Source of the DNA: Massilia sp. BJB1822
GTDB lineage: Bacteria; Pseudomonadota; Gammaproteobacteria; Burkholderiales; Burkholderiaceae_D
Assembly: GCF_013369485.1 (NCBI RefSeq)
Contig: NZ_JABWEB010000002.1
Coordinates: 372,001 to 436,000, forward strand
Reading direction: 5' to 3'
DNA: 64,000 nucleotides
The notes under the pieces were generated by a model that saw only the letters and a program-made list of their open reading frames with translations, was not told the DNA's origin and searched no databases. Both the position numbers and the translations under genes were made by a program. Shown one piece after another: positions 16,777 to 26,965 of this stretch; position 1 is the first letter of the stretch; each line of letters starts with the position of its first letter.

Positions 16777-19700
16777 TGGTTCTCCTTCCGCTTCAGCATT
16801 TCCAGCAGCTTTCTTTCGGCAAGCGCGAAATCCAGCGTGTCGATGGCATTGGCCACGGCGGGCAGATCGTCCACGCCCAGGCGCTCCAGAGCGGGGCGCA
16901 GGGCGTTGAATTCGCTCAGCGCCTTCAGATTACTATTCTGCAGTAAGGATACCAGTTCCGACAGCGCCTGCGGCAGATCGGCGTCCATCGCGTGCGGCTC
17001 GCCATCCTGCTGCAGGGGCAGGGGCAGGGTGCGCGCGGCGCCGGTGACGATGTCGATCGCCTCGCTCAGGGAGATCAGCAGGGCATTGAGTTCGGCATCG
17101 CGCCCTTCCTCCAGCATCAATTCTGCCAGCGAGGCCAGGCGCGCCACATCGGATGCGCCCAGATTGGCGGCCACGCCGCGCAGGCGGTGCAGCACCTGGG
17201 TGGCGGCGCGCCGCTCGCTGCGCGCCAGCAGGGCGCGCACCTCGGTCACGGCGTCGCCCTGGGAATTCTCGAAGCGTTTCAGCAGGCCGACAAAGGCCGG
17301 GTAGTTGCCGGCCAGGCGCTTCAGCGCTGCATCCAGATCGATGCCGGGCAGGCTGGCGGGAATGTCGGCTGCCACAGCTGCCGGCTGTGCCGCCGCCTTG
17401 CCCAGGCGGGAGGCGGACAAGGGCGCCAGCCGGGTCAGGGTGGCGGTCAGCTCGTCCACGTCGATCGGCTTTCCGACGTGGGCGTCCATGCCCGCGTCCA
17501 GGGCGCGGCTGCGGTCTTCCTCCAGGGTGTTGGCGGTCATGGCGATGATGGGCAGCTGCACCAGGCCCAGGGCGCGGATGGCGACGGTCGCCTCATAGCC
17601 GTTCATGACGGGCATTTGCAGGTCCATCAGCACGGCGTCGCAACGCGCCGGATCGGTTTGCAGCAGCTCGACGGCGAGCTTGCCGTTGGCGGCGATTTCC
17701 ACGCGCGCGCCGGCATGCAGCAGAATGTATTGCGCCATTTCCTGGTTGATCTCGTTATCTTCCACCAGCAGCACGCGCATGCCGCTCAGGCGGCCCGCCA
17801 GCGGCTGCGGCGGCGGCGGCGCGGCAATCGCGGCCGCGCCGCTGAGGGCAGCCAGCGCCGCCACCTGCAGGCGGTGCGGCGTGGTGGGCTTGGACAGGAT
17901 GGCGTCCAGCCGCAAGCCCTCGGCCAGCAGGGCCAGTTCCTCGCTGCTGTGCTCCGGCGCCATCACCACCACCTTGGGCAGGCGCAGGCCTTCCTCGGCG
18001 CGCGCCAGCATCAGCACCGTGACGCCATCCATTTCCGGCATGGCGCTGTCGATCAGCAGCAGGTCCAGGGCGCGCGGCGCCTGCGCCGCTTTGCGCAGCT
18101 GGGCCAGGGTGGCCTGGCCGCTGGCGGCGCTCCACACGGTCCAGCCGAAAGCCTCGCCGGCGCGCTGCAGGGCGGCGCGCGAGGCGGCGTTATCGTCCAC
18201 CAGCAGCACATGCAGGCCTTGCAGGGCGGGCGGCAGCGGCGGATGCAGCGGCAGGTCCGGCGCGCGCTGCATGGGATAGATGAAGTGGAAGGTGGAGCCC
18301 TGGCCCACCACGCTTTCCACGCCGATGGTGCCGTCCATCAGGTCGGCCAGGCGGCGGCAGATCGCCAGTCCCAGGCCGGTGCCGCCGTATTTGCGGCTGG
18401 TGCTGGTGTCGACTTGGGAGAAGGCTTCGAACATGCGCAGCTGGTGCTCGGGATCGATGCCGATGCCGGTGTCGCGCACCAGGAATTCCAGCGTGATGCC
18501 GCTGTCGTCGTCGCTCAGCTTGCGCACGGCCAGCACGATCTCGCCGCGCTCGGTGAACTTGACGGCATTGCTCATCAGGTTGAGCAGGATCTGCTGCAGG
18601 CGCATGGCGTCGCCCACCAGTTCCATCGGCACGTCCGGCGCCACGTCGAAAACCGCTTCCACGCCCTTGTCCCAGGCGGCATTGCAGGCCAGCACCGAGG
18701 TGCTGCCGAGGATGTGGTCGAGATTGAAGCGGGCGCGCTCCAGCTTGAGCTGACCGGCTTCGATCTTGGAAAAGTCCAGCACATCGTTGACCACGGCCAG
18801 CAGCGCCTGGGTGGCCAGCTGGATCTTGCCGACGTAGCTGCGCTCGCGCCGCTCCAGCGGCGATTCTTCCAGCAGGCGCGCCAGGCCGATGATGGCGTTC
18901 ATCGGCGTGCGGATCTCGTGGCTCATATTGGCCAGGAACTCGCTCTTGGCGCGGCTGCCCGCCTCGGCGCGGTCGCGCTCGTGCATCAGCTGCTGGTTCA
19001 GCTCCTGCAGCTGCAGCTCGCGCTGTTTCAGCTCCGTGACGTCGGAAGCCAGCACGAAGAAGCCGCGCACCGCGCCTTCCTCGTCGAAATCGGGCAGGTA
19101 ATTGATCCACACATGCTGGCTGGGGCTGTCGCGCCGCTGCAGTTCGCGCGCGAAATTCTGCGGCGTGCCTTGCAGCGCGGCGGCGACCTGCTCGCGCGTC
19201 AGTTCCATCAGGCGCGGTCCCAGCACCTGTTCCATGGTGGCGCCCAGGCACTGGTCCAGCGTCAGGCGGAAGGTTTCCAGGAAGCGCCGGTTGGCGAAGC
19301 GGCAGCACAAGCCGGCGTCCCAGTAAGCCACCATGGCGGGCAGGTTGTCGGTCACGGTGCGGATGAAGGCATTGCTGCGCGCCAGCCGCAGCGAGGTGCT
19401 TTCCAGCGCGGCGTCGGCGCGCTTGCGCTCCGTGATGTCGAGCGAGATGCCGAGCAGGTGGGTGGGTTCGCCCTGCTGGTCCAGCAGGGCCACCTTGCGC
19501 GTGGTGACGTAGCGCACCTCGCCGCCGATGGCGCTCACCTCTTCGTCCGGCAAATCCATCATCTGGCCGGAGGCCAGCACCTTGCGGTCGGCCTCGTTGA
19601 AGGCGCGCGCCTGCTCCGGCGGGAAGACTTCGGCGTCGGTCTTGCCGAGGAAGGCCGTGCGCGAACGGCACAGCAGGCGCTCGCCTTCGCGGTTGAGCAT

Positions 19701-21284
19701 TTCGTAGCGCAGGTCGCTGGCGCGCTTGACGAAGATCATGGCCGGGATATTCTCGACCACGGAACTGAACAGCTGGCGCTGGCGCTGCAACTCGGCCTCG
19801 GTCTGTTTGCTGGCGGTGATGTCGAGCAGCACGCCGGTGATGCCCACCAGCTCCCGCTGCGCATCGAAGACGGGGAAGTAGCCCGCCATATAGTGGCTGA
19901 TGCGCTGCGGCGCCGACGGCGCGACGCCGCTCAATTCGGCGAAGGGAATGGGCTGGCCGCTGTCGAGCACCTGGCGGTAAGCCGTGCCGACGGCGGCGCG
20001 CAGCGAGGGATCCTCGATCAGCTCATCGAACTGGTGGCCGAGGTGCGCCTGCACCGGCGCGCCGTTGACCGCCGCCATATAGTCGTTGATCATCACGATG
20101 CGCAGGGTGGGATCGACAAAGCTCAGGCCCACCGGCGCCGTGGCGTACAGGTTTTCCAGCAGGGCCTTGGACTGCTGCAGTTCGGCGGTGCGCTCGTCCA
20201 CCAGGGTTTGCATCTGCTGGCGGTAGCGCAGGATATCCTCGCTCATCTGGCGCAGCGCGCCGCCCACTTCGTCGGCTTCGCGGAAGGCCAGCGGCGGCAG
20301 CTCATACGCCTCACCCGCCGCCATGGCGCGCGCCGGGCCGCTCAGGGCGCGCACGGAGCGGCCGATGCTGCCGCCCACGCCCCAGGCCAGCGCGAAGCCG
20401 GCGATCAGCAGCACCAGCACCCCGGCCGAGATGAAGGTGATGAACTGCATCAGATCCTGCATCAGATAGTCCTCCGGCACGCCCACGGCCACGGTCCAGC
20501 CGCTATGCTGGGCGCGGCTGAAACTGGCGTAGACCGGCGTGCCTTCCAGGGTATAGGTCTGCATCTGGCCTTCGCTGGCCTGCAGCATCTTTTCGCGCAG
20601 TTCCTGACTGGTGGCCTGGCCCACATAGCGTTCGGCATCGCGGTTGCGGGCCATGATGACGCCCTTGGGGTCGAGCAGGCCGACGATCACATACTCTGGC
20701 AGATGCTGCTCTTCCAGCAGGCGCTTGAGGCGTTCGGCGCGGTACACCACGCTCAGCGCGAAGGCCGTGCCGCCGTCGCGCAGCACCGGCACGTCGATGG
20801 CGAACAGCGGCGGCTGGCCGCGCGCGGCCGCCAGATTGCTCAAGCCGGGCTGGCCATGGGCGAACAGATAGTGCAGGCGGTGGGCATTGGTATTGGCGTA
20901 CAGTTCGGGCGCGTCGGCCGGGGCGCCGGTGTCGGCCAGGATCTTGCCATCGGCCCGGCTCAGGAGGATGCGGGCGCCGGGAAAATCGGGCAGCAGCAGA
21001 TGCGCGGCCTGGCTGGTGAAGGCGGTGAAATCGTTGTTTTGCAGGCTGGGCGAGGAGGCCAGGGCGCGCGCCGCACTCTGGCCGGTCTGCAGGTCGCGGT
21101 CCACGGCGGCGGCCAAGGCGCGCGCCATGCGCTGGGCATTGCCGACCACCTGGCTGCGCTCCAGATGATAAAAGTGCAAGACCAACAGGCCCAGGCCAAC
21201 CAGGGCTGGCAGTATGCAAGCGAGCACCAGCAGCGTGATCTGCGAACGGATCGACGGTAGGGGCTCGCTGGTTTCTGCGCTCAC
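16773..21284 (-). CDS. Hybrid sensor histidine kinase (Cache-HAMP-PAS-HisKA-REC-REC-Hpt)
   Basis: 1503 residues. A transmembrane helix near residues 14-36 is followed by a periplasmic Cache-like sensor region, a second helix near 280-300 and a HAMP-like segment. After a coiled coil come three PAS-like domains. The HisKA box [16 protein letters not shown] has phospho-His789. The ATPase boxes are [19 protein letters not shown] and GTGLGL. Two receivers follow, with aspartates D1079 (LLIDSAMP) and D1221 (VLMDLQMP), and then an Hpt domain with H1366 ([13 protein letters not shown]). This is a BarA/EvgS-style phosphorelay. It sits just upstream of the response-regulator diguanylate cyclase with a 4-base overlap. 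The signal is unknown. Confidence 0.95.
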   Translation of the reverse strand: MSAETSEPLPSIRSQITLLVLACILPALVGLGLLVLHFYHLERSQVVGNAQRMARALAAAVDRDLQTGQSAARALASSPSLQNNDFTAFTSQAAHLLLPDFPGARILLSRADGKILADTGAPADAPELYANTNAHRLHYLFAHGQPGLSNLAAARGQPPLFAIDVPVLRDGGTAFALSVVYRAERLKRLLEEQHLPEYVIVGLLDPKGVIMARNRDAERYVGQATSQELREKMLQASEGQMQTYTLEGTPVYASFSRAQHSGWTVAVGVPEDYLMQDLMQFITFISAGVLVLLIAGFALAWGVGGSIGRSVRALSGPARAMAAGEAYELPPLAFREADEVGGALRQMSEDILRYRQQMQTLVDERTAELQQSKALLENLYATAPVGLSFVDPTLRIVMINDYMAAVNGAPVQAHLGHQFDELIEDPSLRAAVGTAYRQVLDSGQPIPFAELSGVAPSAPQRISHYMAGYFPVFDAQRELVGITGVLLDITASKQTEAELQRQRQLFSSVVENIPAMIFVKRASDLRYEMLNREGERLLCRSRTAFLGKTDAEVFPPEQARAFNEADRKVLASGQMMDLPDEEVSAIGGEVRYVTTRKVALLDQQGEPTHLLGISLDITERKRADAALESTSLRLARSNAFIRTVTDNLPAMVAYWDAGLCCRFANRRFLETFRLTLDQCLGATMEQVLGPRLMELTREQVAAALQGTPQNFARELQRRDSPSQHVWINYLPDFDEEGAVRGFFVLASDVTELKQRELQLQELNQQLMHERDRAEAGSRAKSEFLANMSHEIRTPMNAIIGLARLLEESPLERRERSYVGKIQLATQALLAVVNDVLDFSKIEAGQLKLERARFNLDHILGSTSVLACNAAWDKGVEAVFDVAPDVPMELVGDAMRLQQILLNLMSNAVKFTERGEIVLAVRKLSDDDSGITLEFLVRDTGIGIDPEHQLRMFEAFSQVDTSTSRKYGGTGLGLAICRRLADLMDGTIGVESVVGQGSTFHFIYPMQRAPDLPLHPPLPPALQGLHVLLVDDNAASRAALQRAGEAFGWTVWSAASGQATLAQLRKAAQAPRALDLLLIDSAMPEMDGVTVLMLARAEEGLRLPKVVVMAPEHSSEELALLAEGLRLDAILSKPTTPHRLQVAALAALSGAAAIAAPPPPQPLAGRLSGMRVLLVEDNEINQEMAQYILLHAGARVEIAANGKLAVELLQTDPARCDAVLMDLQMPVMNGYEATVAIRALGLVQLPIIAMTANTLEEDRSRALDAGMDAHVGKPIDVDELTATLTRLAPLSASRLGKAAAQPAAVAADIPASLPGIDLDAALKRLAGNYPAFVGLLKRFENSQGDAVTEVRALLARSERRAATQVLHRLRGVAANLGASDVARLASLAELMLEEGRDAELNALLISLSEAIDIVTGAARTLPLPLQQDGEPHAMDADLPQALSELVSLLQNSNLKALSEFNALRPALERLGVDDLPAVANAIDTLDFALAERKLLEMLKRKENQ

Positions 21285-21486
21285 TCTGCTGGGCCTCCGG
21301 CACTATGGTGGAAGGATGATAGCCCAGAGCGGCGCGAAAACGGTAGTATTTTGCCTGCCGAGCGTTGCCTGCCGCGCGCATGCAAAAATATTTGCCGGAC
21401 GTGTCGATTTTCCCGCGGCCGGGCCGTCGTGGGAATAGAGCGGCCGGCAACGGCGCTTTCCAACCCTTCAACCACAGGAGACAAGA

Positions 21487-21702
21487 ATGAGCGATAGCGA
21501 TCAAGTCAAAGGCCCGGCATCCTACTTCCCCTCGATCGAGAAGAAGTATGGCCAGCCGATCGCGCACTGGCTGGCGCTGCTGGGCAGCCGCGCCGGCATG
21601 AAGCATATGGAGCTGGTGAACTGGCTGAAGGCCGAGCATGGGCTGGGCCACGGCCACGCCAACGCGCTGGTGGCCCACCACCTGGCGGGCAAGAAGGCCT
21701 AA
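21487..21702 (+). CDS. DUF4287 small protein
   Basis: 71 residues with a strong CAGGAGA Shine-Dalgarno. The sequence (SYFPSIEKKYGQPIAHWL ... HMELVNWLKAEHGLGHGHANALVAHHL) matches the DUF4287 family of small cytoplasmic proteins of unknown function. It is a single gene between the divergent kinase and a convergent acyl-CoA dehydrogenase. It is short but well supported by ribosome binding site and family pattern. Confidence 0.85.
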   Translation: MSDSDQVKGPASYFPSIEKKYGQPIAHWLALLGSRAGMKHMELVNWLKAEHGLGHGHANALVAHHLAGKKA

Positions 21703-21726
21703 GCCGCCCGGCGCGGGCCGGGCGGC
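21703..21726. terminator. Strong hairpin between convergent genes
   Basis: GCCGCCCGGC (21703-21712) and GCCGGGCGGC (21717-21726) form a perfect 10-bp stem with a four-base loop directly after the DUF4287 stop codon and just before the convergent dehydrogenase's stop. No T-tract follows, so it is a bidirectional terminator-like hairpin rather than a textbook intrinsic terminator. Confidence 0.5.
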
Positions 21727-21732
21727 GCGCGC

Positions 21733-22953
21733 CTAGCTGTAGCGCGCCAGTTCCAGCTTGGCGATGGCGTTGCGGTGCACCTCGTCCGGACCGTCGGCCA
21801 GGCGCAGGGTGCGGTTCAGCGCAAACTGGCAGGCCAGCGGGAAGTCTTCGGACACGCCGGCCGCGCCATAGGCCTGGATGGCCCAGTCGAGCACCTGCTG
21901 CGCCACGTTCGGCGCCAGCACCTTGATCATGGCGATTTCGGCCTGCGCCACCTTGTTGCCCACCGTGTCCATCATATACGCCGCCTTCAGCGTCAGCAGA
22001 CGGGCGGTGTCGATGCGGATGCGCGCTTCGGCGATGCGCTCGCGCCAGACGCCCTGTTCCGACAGGCGGCGGCCGAAAGCCACGCGCGCATGCAGGCGGC
22101 GGCACATCAGCTCCAGCGCGCGTTCGGCCACGCCGATGGCGCGCATGCAGTGGTGGATGCGGCCCGGGCCGAGGCGGCCCTGGGCGATTTCGAAGCCGCG
22201 GCCTTCGCCCAGCAGGATGCTGGCGGCCGGCACGCGCACATTCTCGAACAGGATTTCGCAGTGGCCGTGCGGCGCGTCGTCGTAGCCGAACACCGGCAGC
22301 GGACGCACGATGGTGATGCCCGGCGTATCGGCCGGCACCAGGATCATGGACTGCTGCTGGTGGCGCGGCGCGTTGAAGTCGGTCTTGCCCATGGCGATGA
22401 AGACCTTGCAGCGCGGGTCGCCCGCGCCGGAAATCCACCATTTGCGGCCGTTGATCACATAGTCGCCGCCATCGCGCTCGATGCGCGTTTCGATATTGGT
22501 GGCGTCGGAGGAGGCCACGCCCGGTTCGGTCATGGCGAAGGCCGAGCGTATCTCGCCGCGCAGCAGCGGTTCCAGCCACTGCTGCTTCTGCGCTTCCGTG
22601 CCGTAGCGTTCCAGCGTTTCCATATTGCCGGTATCGGGCGCCGAGCTGTTGAACACTTCCGAAGCCCAGCCCACGCGGCCCATGATTTCGCACAGCGGCG
22701 CGTAGTCCAGATTGGACAGGCTGTCCGGCGCGCGCGCCGATTTGGGCAGGAACAGATTCCACAGGCCCTGTTCGCGCGCCAGGGGCTTGAGCCGCTCGAT
22801 GATTTCGGTGGGAATCCAGCGGTTGCCTTTTTCGCGCCCGTTGCGGTCCACTTCCTGGTAAAACGCCTGCTCGTTCGGATAGATATGCTGGTCCATGAAG
22901 GCCAGCAGCTTGGTCTGCAATTGCTTGCAGCGTTCTGAATAGTCGAAATCCAT
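21733..22953 (-). CDS. Acyl-CoA dehydrogenase, ACAD10/11-like
   Basis: 406 residues. Signature [20 protein letters not shown] for FAD/substrate binding and, at the C-terminus, [15 protein letters not shown] ... [20 protein letters not shown], the form seen in bacterial and mitochondrial ACAD10/11 dehydrogenases rather than MCAD. It is 9 bases downstream of a phosphotransferase gene. In ACAD10/11 these two activities are fused in one protein, and in the Pseudomonas levulinate (lva) pathway they are separate genes. The predicted role is dehydrogenation or phosphate elimination in hydroxyacyl-CoA catabolism; the exact substrate is unknown. Confidence 0.9.
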   Translation of the reverse strand: MDFDYSERCKQLQTKLLAFMDQHIYPNEQAFYQEVDRNGREKGNRWIPTEIIERLKPLAREQGLWNLFLPKSARAPDSLSNLDYAPLCEIMGRVGWASEVFNSSAPDTGNMETLERYGTEAQKQQWLEPLLRGEIRSAFAMTEPGVASSDATNIETRIERDGGDYVINGRKWWISGAGDPRCKVFIAMGKTDFNAPRHQQQSMILVPADTPGITIVRPLPVFGYDDAPHGHCEILFENVRVPAASILLGEGRGFEIAQGRLGPGRIHHCMRAIGVAERALELMCRRLHARVAFGRRLSEQGVWRERIAEARIRIDTARLLTLKAAYMMDTVGNKVAQAEIAMIKVLAPNVAQQVLDWAIQAYGAAGVSEDFPLACQFALNRTLRLADGPDEVHRNAIAKLELARYS

Positions 22954-22962
22954 GCTTTCCCC

Positions 22963-24033
22963 TTAAACGACTGCTTTGCCGCTGGCGTAAGACCAGCCCA
23001 GTTCTGCCATCGGCCGCGCCATCTTGCCCGATTCCAGGGCTTGCGCGCTGGCGGCCGTGCCGTCCACATAGCGCTTCATGATGCCTTGCATGATGCTGGC
23101 CAGGCGGAACATATTGAAGGCGAGGTAGAAATTGAAGTCCTCCAGGCGGATGGTCTTGCCGGTGCGGGCCGCATACTGCTCGATGTATTCCTGCTGCGAT
23201 GGGATGCCCAGCGCCTTCAGGTCCAGGCCCGCGATGCCGCGGAACTGGCCGGGCTGGATGTGCCAGCTCATGCAGTGATACGAAAAATCGGCAAAGGGGT
23301 GACCCAGCGTGGACAGTTCCCAGTCCAGCACCGCCAGGATGCGCGGCTCGGTGGGATGGAAGATTAGGTTGTCGAGGCGGTAGTCGCCGTGCACGATGGC
23401 GGTGTCGTCGCCGGGCGGGATATGCGTCGGCAGCCAGGCGATCAGCTGGTCCATCGCTTCGATGGTTTCGGTCTGCGCGGCCAGGTACTGCTTGGTCCAG
23501 CGCTCGATCTGGCGCTGGAAGTAGTTGCCCGGCTTGCCGTAGTCGCCCAGGCCGATGGCCTGGTAGTCGATGTTGTGCAGCTGGGCGATCACGCGGTTCT
23601 GCTCATCGTAGATGGTGGCGCGTTCGGCCGGCGTCATGCCGGGCAGCGCCTGGTCCCACAGCACGCGGCCTTCGACGAACTCCATCACGTAGAAGGCGCG
23701 GCCGATCACGGCTTCGTCGGTGCACAGCAGGTATTGGCGGGCGGCGGGGAAGCCGGCCTTGTGCAGCGCGTCCATCACCCGGTATTCGCGGTCGATGGCG
23801 TGCGCCGAGGGCAGCAGCTTGGCGGCGGGGGCGGGCTTGGTGCGCAGCACGTAATGCCGGCCGCCGATGCTCAACTTGAAAGTGGGATTGGATTGTCCGC
23901 CCTTGAACTGCGCGACTTGCAGCTCGCCTGGCGGATAGTCGTCGATATGCTGGCGCAGATGCGCGTCCAGCGCCGCCACGTCGAACTTGTGGCGCTCGGA
24001 TACAGCCTTGGTGCCCATGAACTCTTCGAACAT
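22963..24033 (-). CDS. Aminoglycoside-phosphotransferase-fold kinase (ACAD10/11 N-domain / LvaA-like)
   Basis: 356 residues. The APH fold is shown by the nucleotide-binding N-lobe (QFKGGQSNPTFKLS, YVLRTKP), the catalytic loop VHGDYRLDNLIFH (HGDxxxxN) and the metal-binding LAVLDWELSTLGHP. This subgroup is found next to, or fused with, ACAD10/11 dehydrogenases and phosphorylates hydroxyacyl-CoA. The gene precedes the dehydrogenase by 9 bases and follows a phosphatase-family gene by 56 bases, forming a likely three-gene unit. Confidence 0.9.
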   Translation of the reverse strand: MFEEFMGTKAVSERHKFDVAALDAHLRQHIDDYPPGELQVAQFKGGQSNPTFKLSIGGRHYVLRTKPAPAAKLLPSAHAIDREYRVMDALHKAGFPAARQYLLCTDEAVIGRAFYVMEFVEGRVLWDQALPGMTPAERATIYDEQNRVIAQLHNIDYQAIGLGDYGKPGNYFQRQIERWTKQYLAAQTETIEAMDQLIAWLPTHIPPGDDTAIVHGDYRLDNLIFHPTEPRILAVLDWELSTLGHPFADFSYHCMSWHIQPGQFRGIAGLDLKALGIPSQQEYIEQYAARTGKTIRLEDFNFYLAFNMFRLASIMQGIMKRYVDGTAASAQALESGKMARPMAELGWSYASGKAVV

Positions 24034-24089
24034 AGAATCTCCTGTTATGCGGCTGCAGGCAATTCTAGCTCAGAAAAAGAACGTGTGTG

Positions 24090-24815
24090 CTATTTATTTT
24101 GCTGCGAAAGCTGGCGCGATTTTTGGTACTGTTCCAGCAACTGCTCCATCGTGGTGCTGCGGTTGGCCGCTTGCAGCGGGGCGGGCGGCGAGTAGTTGGA
24201 GAAGCGCAGCACCCAGTCCTGCTCGGCCGCGCCGACGTCGAGCGCGTTGATGCAGCCGGCCGTCTGCGCCAGGTTGCCGAGGAAGAGGCGCTGGCCGGTC
24301 AGGGCATACGAGAGGATGGCGCGGTTGACGCCACCGTGCAGCACCAGCAGCACCGTGTCCCAGCCGGCATCGTCGCGTAGGCGGCGCAGGGCGGGGTGGA
24401 TGCGGTCCATCAGTTCGCCCACGCTTTCGCCGCCGAGGAACTGGCGCTCTTCCGCCACCACGCCTTCGAAAGCGCCGGTAAAGGCTTCATGCAGTTGCGC
24501 GTCGGGGATGCTGGACAGGCGGCCGCCGCGGATTTCGGCCAGTTCCGGCCACGCTTCAATGGCGATCTGCTGTCCCGTTTCGGCCAGCACGCGCTGCGCC
24601 GTTTCCACCGTGCGCGGCAGGCCGGAGACGATGACGCGGTCGAAGCGCAGCTGCTGGGCGGCGAAGGCCTGGCCGGCCGCCGTGGCTTGCAGGCGGCCCG
24701 CATCGTTCAGCGGCACGCTTTCGGGCAGGAAGGGTTTGCCGGCGGCATCGAAGTAGGTCACGCTGCCATGCCGCATCAGGTAGATGCGGCGGCGCTGCTG
24801 GAGTGGATGGCTCAT
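24090..24815 (-). CDS. Histidine phosphatase family protein
   Basis: 241 residues with the phosphoglycerate-mutase-like motif LMRHG near residue 14, ESVPLNDAGRLQATAAGQ, VSGLPRTVETA and the second histidine in VLHGGVNRAIL. These enzymes hydrolyse phosphate esters through a phosphohistidine. It is upstream of the phosphotransferase/dehydrogenase pair with the same orientation, so it may act on the same phosphorylated intermediate, but no direct evidence shows this. The adjacent pilin-like gene ends 2-4 bases before or after in the opposite sense of function, so operon membership with the pilin operon upstream is also possible. Confidence 0.85.
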   Translation of the reverse strand: MSHPLQQRRRIYLMRHGSVTYFDAAGKPFLPESVPLNDAGRLQATAAGQAFAAQQLRFDRVIVSGLPRTVETAQRVLAETGQQIAIEAWPELAEIRGGRLSSIPDAQLHEAFTGAFEGVVAEERQFLGGESVGELMDRIHPALRRLRDDAGWDTVLLVLHGGVNRAILSYALTGQRLFLGNLAQTAGCINALDVGAAEQDWVLRFSNYSPPAPLQAANRSTTMEQLLEQYQKSRQLSQQNK

Positions 24816-24818
24816 GGC

Positions 24819-25397
24819 TCAGAAGAAGACGGCGGTGCGGGTGATGATGCTGCCGTTATTGGTGTACGGATTGGTGGCGCGCACCGAGCCGCTGTCGAAT
24901 TTGCCGTCATCGAGCTTGGCGTCGATCTGTTCGGAGAAGCCGTCGGGCAGATTGTCGAAACGGATGCCGTTGCCGCCGCGGCCGCCCACCACATCGTTAT
25001 AGATGTAGACGGCGCCGCCCTGGGCGCTGGTCATGAAGTCGCTGCTGCCGTTGAAGGCGCCGGTAATGAAGCCGCCCAGCGCCAGGTGCTGGGGCGCGAG
25101 CTGGTATTCGGTGATCTGGCCGTCGCCATTGCCGTTGCCGGAAGCGCCCGGCACGTGCTGCATGGCCTGGATGTCGTCGCCGGGCAGGGCGCGGAATTTG
25201 TCCTGGTAGGCGTTGACGGCCGCCTGCAGCGAGTTCGATTGCTGGATCACGTTCTTGACCTTGGCGCTGTCGATCAGCCCCTGGCCTTTCAGCACGCCGC
25301 CCAGCAGCAGGCCGATGATGACGAGGACGATGGCGATTTCCACCAGCGTGAAACCGCTCTGGCGGCGCGCTTGCAAAATCGGACGGGGATGGGGCAT
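24819..25397 (-). CDS. Type IV pilin-like protein (last gene of the second secretion/pilus operon)
   Basis: 192 residues from the second ATG (MPHPRPILQ), which has AAAGGAAA at a good distance; an ATG at 25412 is less likely. A class III signal sequence is clear: QSG|FTLVEIAIVLVIIGLLLGG, with glutamate at mature position 5. A globular domain with a K-V-K-N-V helix and a Gly/Asn-rich loop (GASGNGNGDGQIT) follows. It resembles large bacterial pilins with KGDD/GDD-type sequences (ALPGDD). It is probably a structural or major pilin of the diverged MSHA-like system, being the third and least divergent pilin in this operon. Confidence 0.88.
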   Translation of the reverse strand: MPHPRPILQARRQSGFTLVEIAIVLVIIGLLLGGVLKGQGLIDSAKVKNVIQQSNSLQAAVNAYQDKFRALPGDDIQAMQHVPGASGNGNGDGQITEYQLAPQHLALGGFITGAFNGSSDFMTSAQGGAVYIYNDVVGGRGGNGIRFDNLPDGFSEQIDAKLDDGKFDSGSVRATNPYTNNGSIITRTAVFF

Positions 25398-25418
25398 GGC
25401 GTTTCCTTTCATTTGAAC

Positions 25419-26198
25419 CTATCTTACAAGCCCGGCGGCGGGCCTGTCCACACCGGGACTGGAAGCGCGCTGCTGCAGGGCTTCCAGGCGGCCGCCCAGG
25501 AAGCGCGCCTCGGCGGGATCGGTGATCTGGCCGCTGGAGAGCAGGGCGCCAATCAGCTTGCGCGCGCTGTCCAGCTCATTCATATCTTCCAGCACGAACA
25601 CTTCCAGCTCGCGCGCCCAGTCCGGCGCCTGCGTGGCTTGCGTGCGGATAGCCGCCGCGTAGCGCCGCGCCAGCGGCAGGTCGTGCAGGCGGTGGCGCGC
25701 CACCAGCGCGGCGTGCGCCAGCCAGGGCCAGCGCCGCTGCGGGTCGCGCAGGAATTCGCGGTAGACCAGGTCGAGCATCTGGCGGCTGCGCGCCGCGTCG
25801 TTCACGGCGCTGTACACCTGGCTGGCGGCCAGCAGCGGATACTGGCCGCGCGGGTCGAGATCGAGGGCGCGCTCCAGCCAGCCGGCCAGGCGGCCGTAAT
25901 CCAGCTCGCGCCATGATAGGCGCTGGCCGGGCTGGTCGTCGAAGCTTTGCAGGTGGAGCATCAGCAGCTTGGACAGGGCCAGCGGTTCGCCCAGGCTGGC
26001 CAGGCGCAAACCGGCCAGCGGCATCGGCGGCGGCAGGGTGGGCGCCGCCTGCGCGCCTTGGCCGGCACGGGCGCCGAAAGGCTGCAGGGCGTGCCAGGCC
26101 AGTTGCGCGGCCAGCGCGCCGGCCAGCAGCAGTTGCAGCGGCAAGGGCGCGGCGCGCCGGCGCGGCCGGGTGGCGGTGGGATGCGCGCCGCCGCCCAT
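25419..26198 (-). CDS. Unrecognised membrane-anchored helical-repeat protein of the pilus/ABC operon
   Basis: 259 residues, beginning at MGGGAHPTATRPRRR. Its ATG overlaps the stop of the ABC permease gene (TAATG). One transmembrane segment (APLPLQLLLAGALAAQLAWHAL) lies near residues 17-38. The rest is alpha-helical with TPR-like spacing (LERALDLDPRGQYPLLAASQVY, ARSRQMLDLVYREFL, LARRYAAAIRTQA). I do not recognise a family. Position suggests a periplasmic or membrane adaptor working with the permease or the pilins. Confidence 0.75.
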   Translation of the reverse strand: MGGGAHPTATRPRRRAAPLPLQLLLAGALAAQLAWHALQPFGARAGQGAQAAPTLPPPMPLAGLRLASLGEPLALSKLLMLHLQSFDDQPGQRLSWRELDYGRLAGWLERALDLDPRGQYPLLAASQVYSAVNDAARSRQMLDLVYREFLRDPQRRWPWLAHAALVARHRLHDLPLARRYAAAIRTQATQAPDWARELEVFVLEDMNELDSARKLIGALLSSGQITDPAEARFLGGRLEALQQRASSPGVDRPAAGLVR

Positions 26199-26962
26199 TA
26201 GAATTCCTTGCGATACAGGTCGAACAGCGCGGCGGCGGCCAGCAGCAGCAGGTAGATGGCGGTCTGGCCCAGCACCATCGCCAACTGCAGCCAGCTGCCG
26301 TCGTGATAGACCAGCCATTCGCTGCGCGTGAACTGGTCCAGGGTGGGCAACAGCAAGGCCAGTAAGTCCATGCCGGCGGCGATGGCGCGCTGTCCGGCGT
26401 CGGCCGCGCCGCTGTGCTGGCCGATCAGCTGCAAGGCCGCCACGCTGCGCGCCAGCAGATAAAAGCCCAGCGTGGCAGCCAGCGCGGGCAGCACGTGCTT
26501 CAGGGTGAACATGCATAGCAGCGCAAAGCCGGCCACCAGCCACAGTTCGCACAGCAGCGAGATGCACCACAGCGCGGCCTGCGCCGGCGGGGCGAAGAAC
26601 AGGCCGAGGGCGCCGAACAGCAGTGCCGGCAGGAGCGCCAGCAGGCAGAAGCCGCCCAGTTTGCCGAGCAGGTAGGCGGCGCGCGGCAGGGGCAGTGCCA
26701 GCAGCAGCTCGCTGCCTTTGTCGTGCGCCTCGCGCGCCATGCTGGTGACGACGAAGGTGGCGATCAGGAAAACGGCGCTCAGGCGCAGCAGGGCCGCCAG
26801 CAGCGCGGCCTGGATCTGGCGGCTCTCGGTCAGCGCCACCGCATGCAGGAAGCCGCTTAGGCCCAAGGCTGCCAGCGCGATCACGGCCAACACCCACAGC
26901 AGGCGGTTGCGCAGCGCTTCCAGCAGCGTGTAGCGGGCGATGGTCAGGATGGGCGCAAGCAT
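26198..26962 (-). CDS. ABC-2 type transporter permease (NosY-like)
   Basis: 254 residues, very hydrophobic with about six transmembrane helices (LLWVLAVIALAALGLSGFL, LLRLSAVFLIATFVVTSM, LGGFCLLALLPALLFGALGL and others). The segment AREAHDKGSELLLALPLPRAAYLLGKLGG is typical of ABC-2/NosY-like permeases. No ATPase gene is adjacent; the likely partner is the NosF-like ATPase at the head of the same operon, 38617-39333. It lies three bases downstream of a pilin-like gene. The substrate is unknown. Confidence 0.85.
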   Translation of the reverse strand: MLAPILTIARYTLLEALRNRLLWVLAVIALAALGLSGFLHAVALTESRQIQAALLAALLRLSAVFLIATFVVTSMAREAHDKGSELLLALPLPRAAYLLGKLGGFCLLALLPALLFGALGLFFAPPAQAALWCISLLCELWLVAGFALLCMFTLKHVLPALAATLGFYLLARSVAALQLIGQHSGAADAGQRAIAAGMDLLALLLPTLDQFTRSEWLVYHDGSWLQLAMVLGQTAIYLLLLAAAALFDLYRKEF

Positions 26963-26965
26963 GGC

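Noticed and set aside
16992..21260. 1422-residue open frame antisense to the hybrid kinase
   Set aside because: It is Gln/His/Ala-rich with no domain, a by-product of high-GC codon bias; the minus-strand kinase is clearly the gene.
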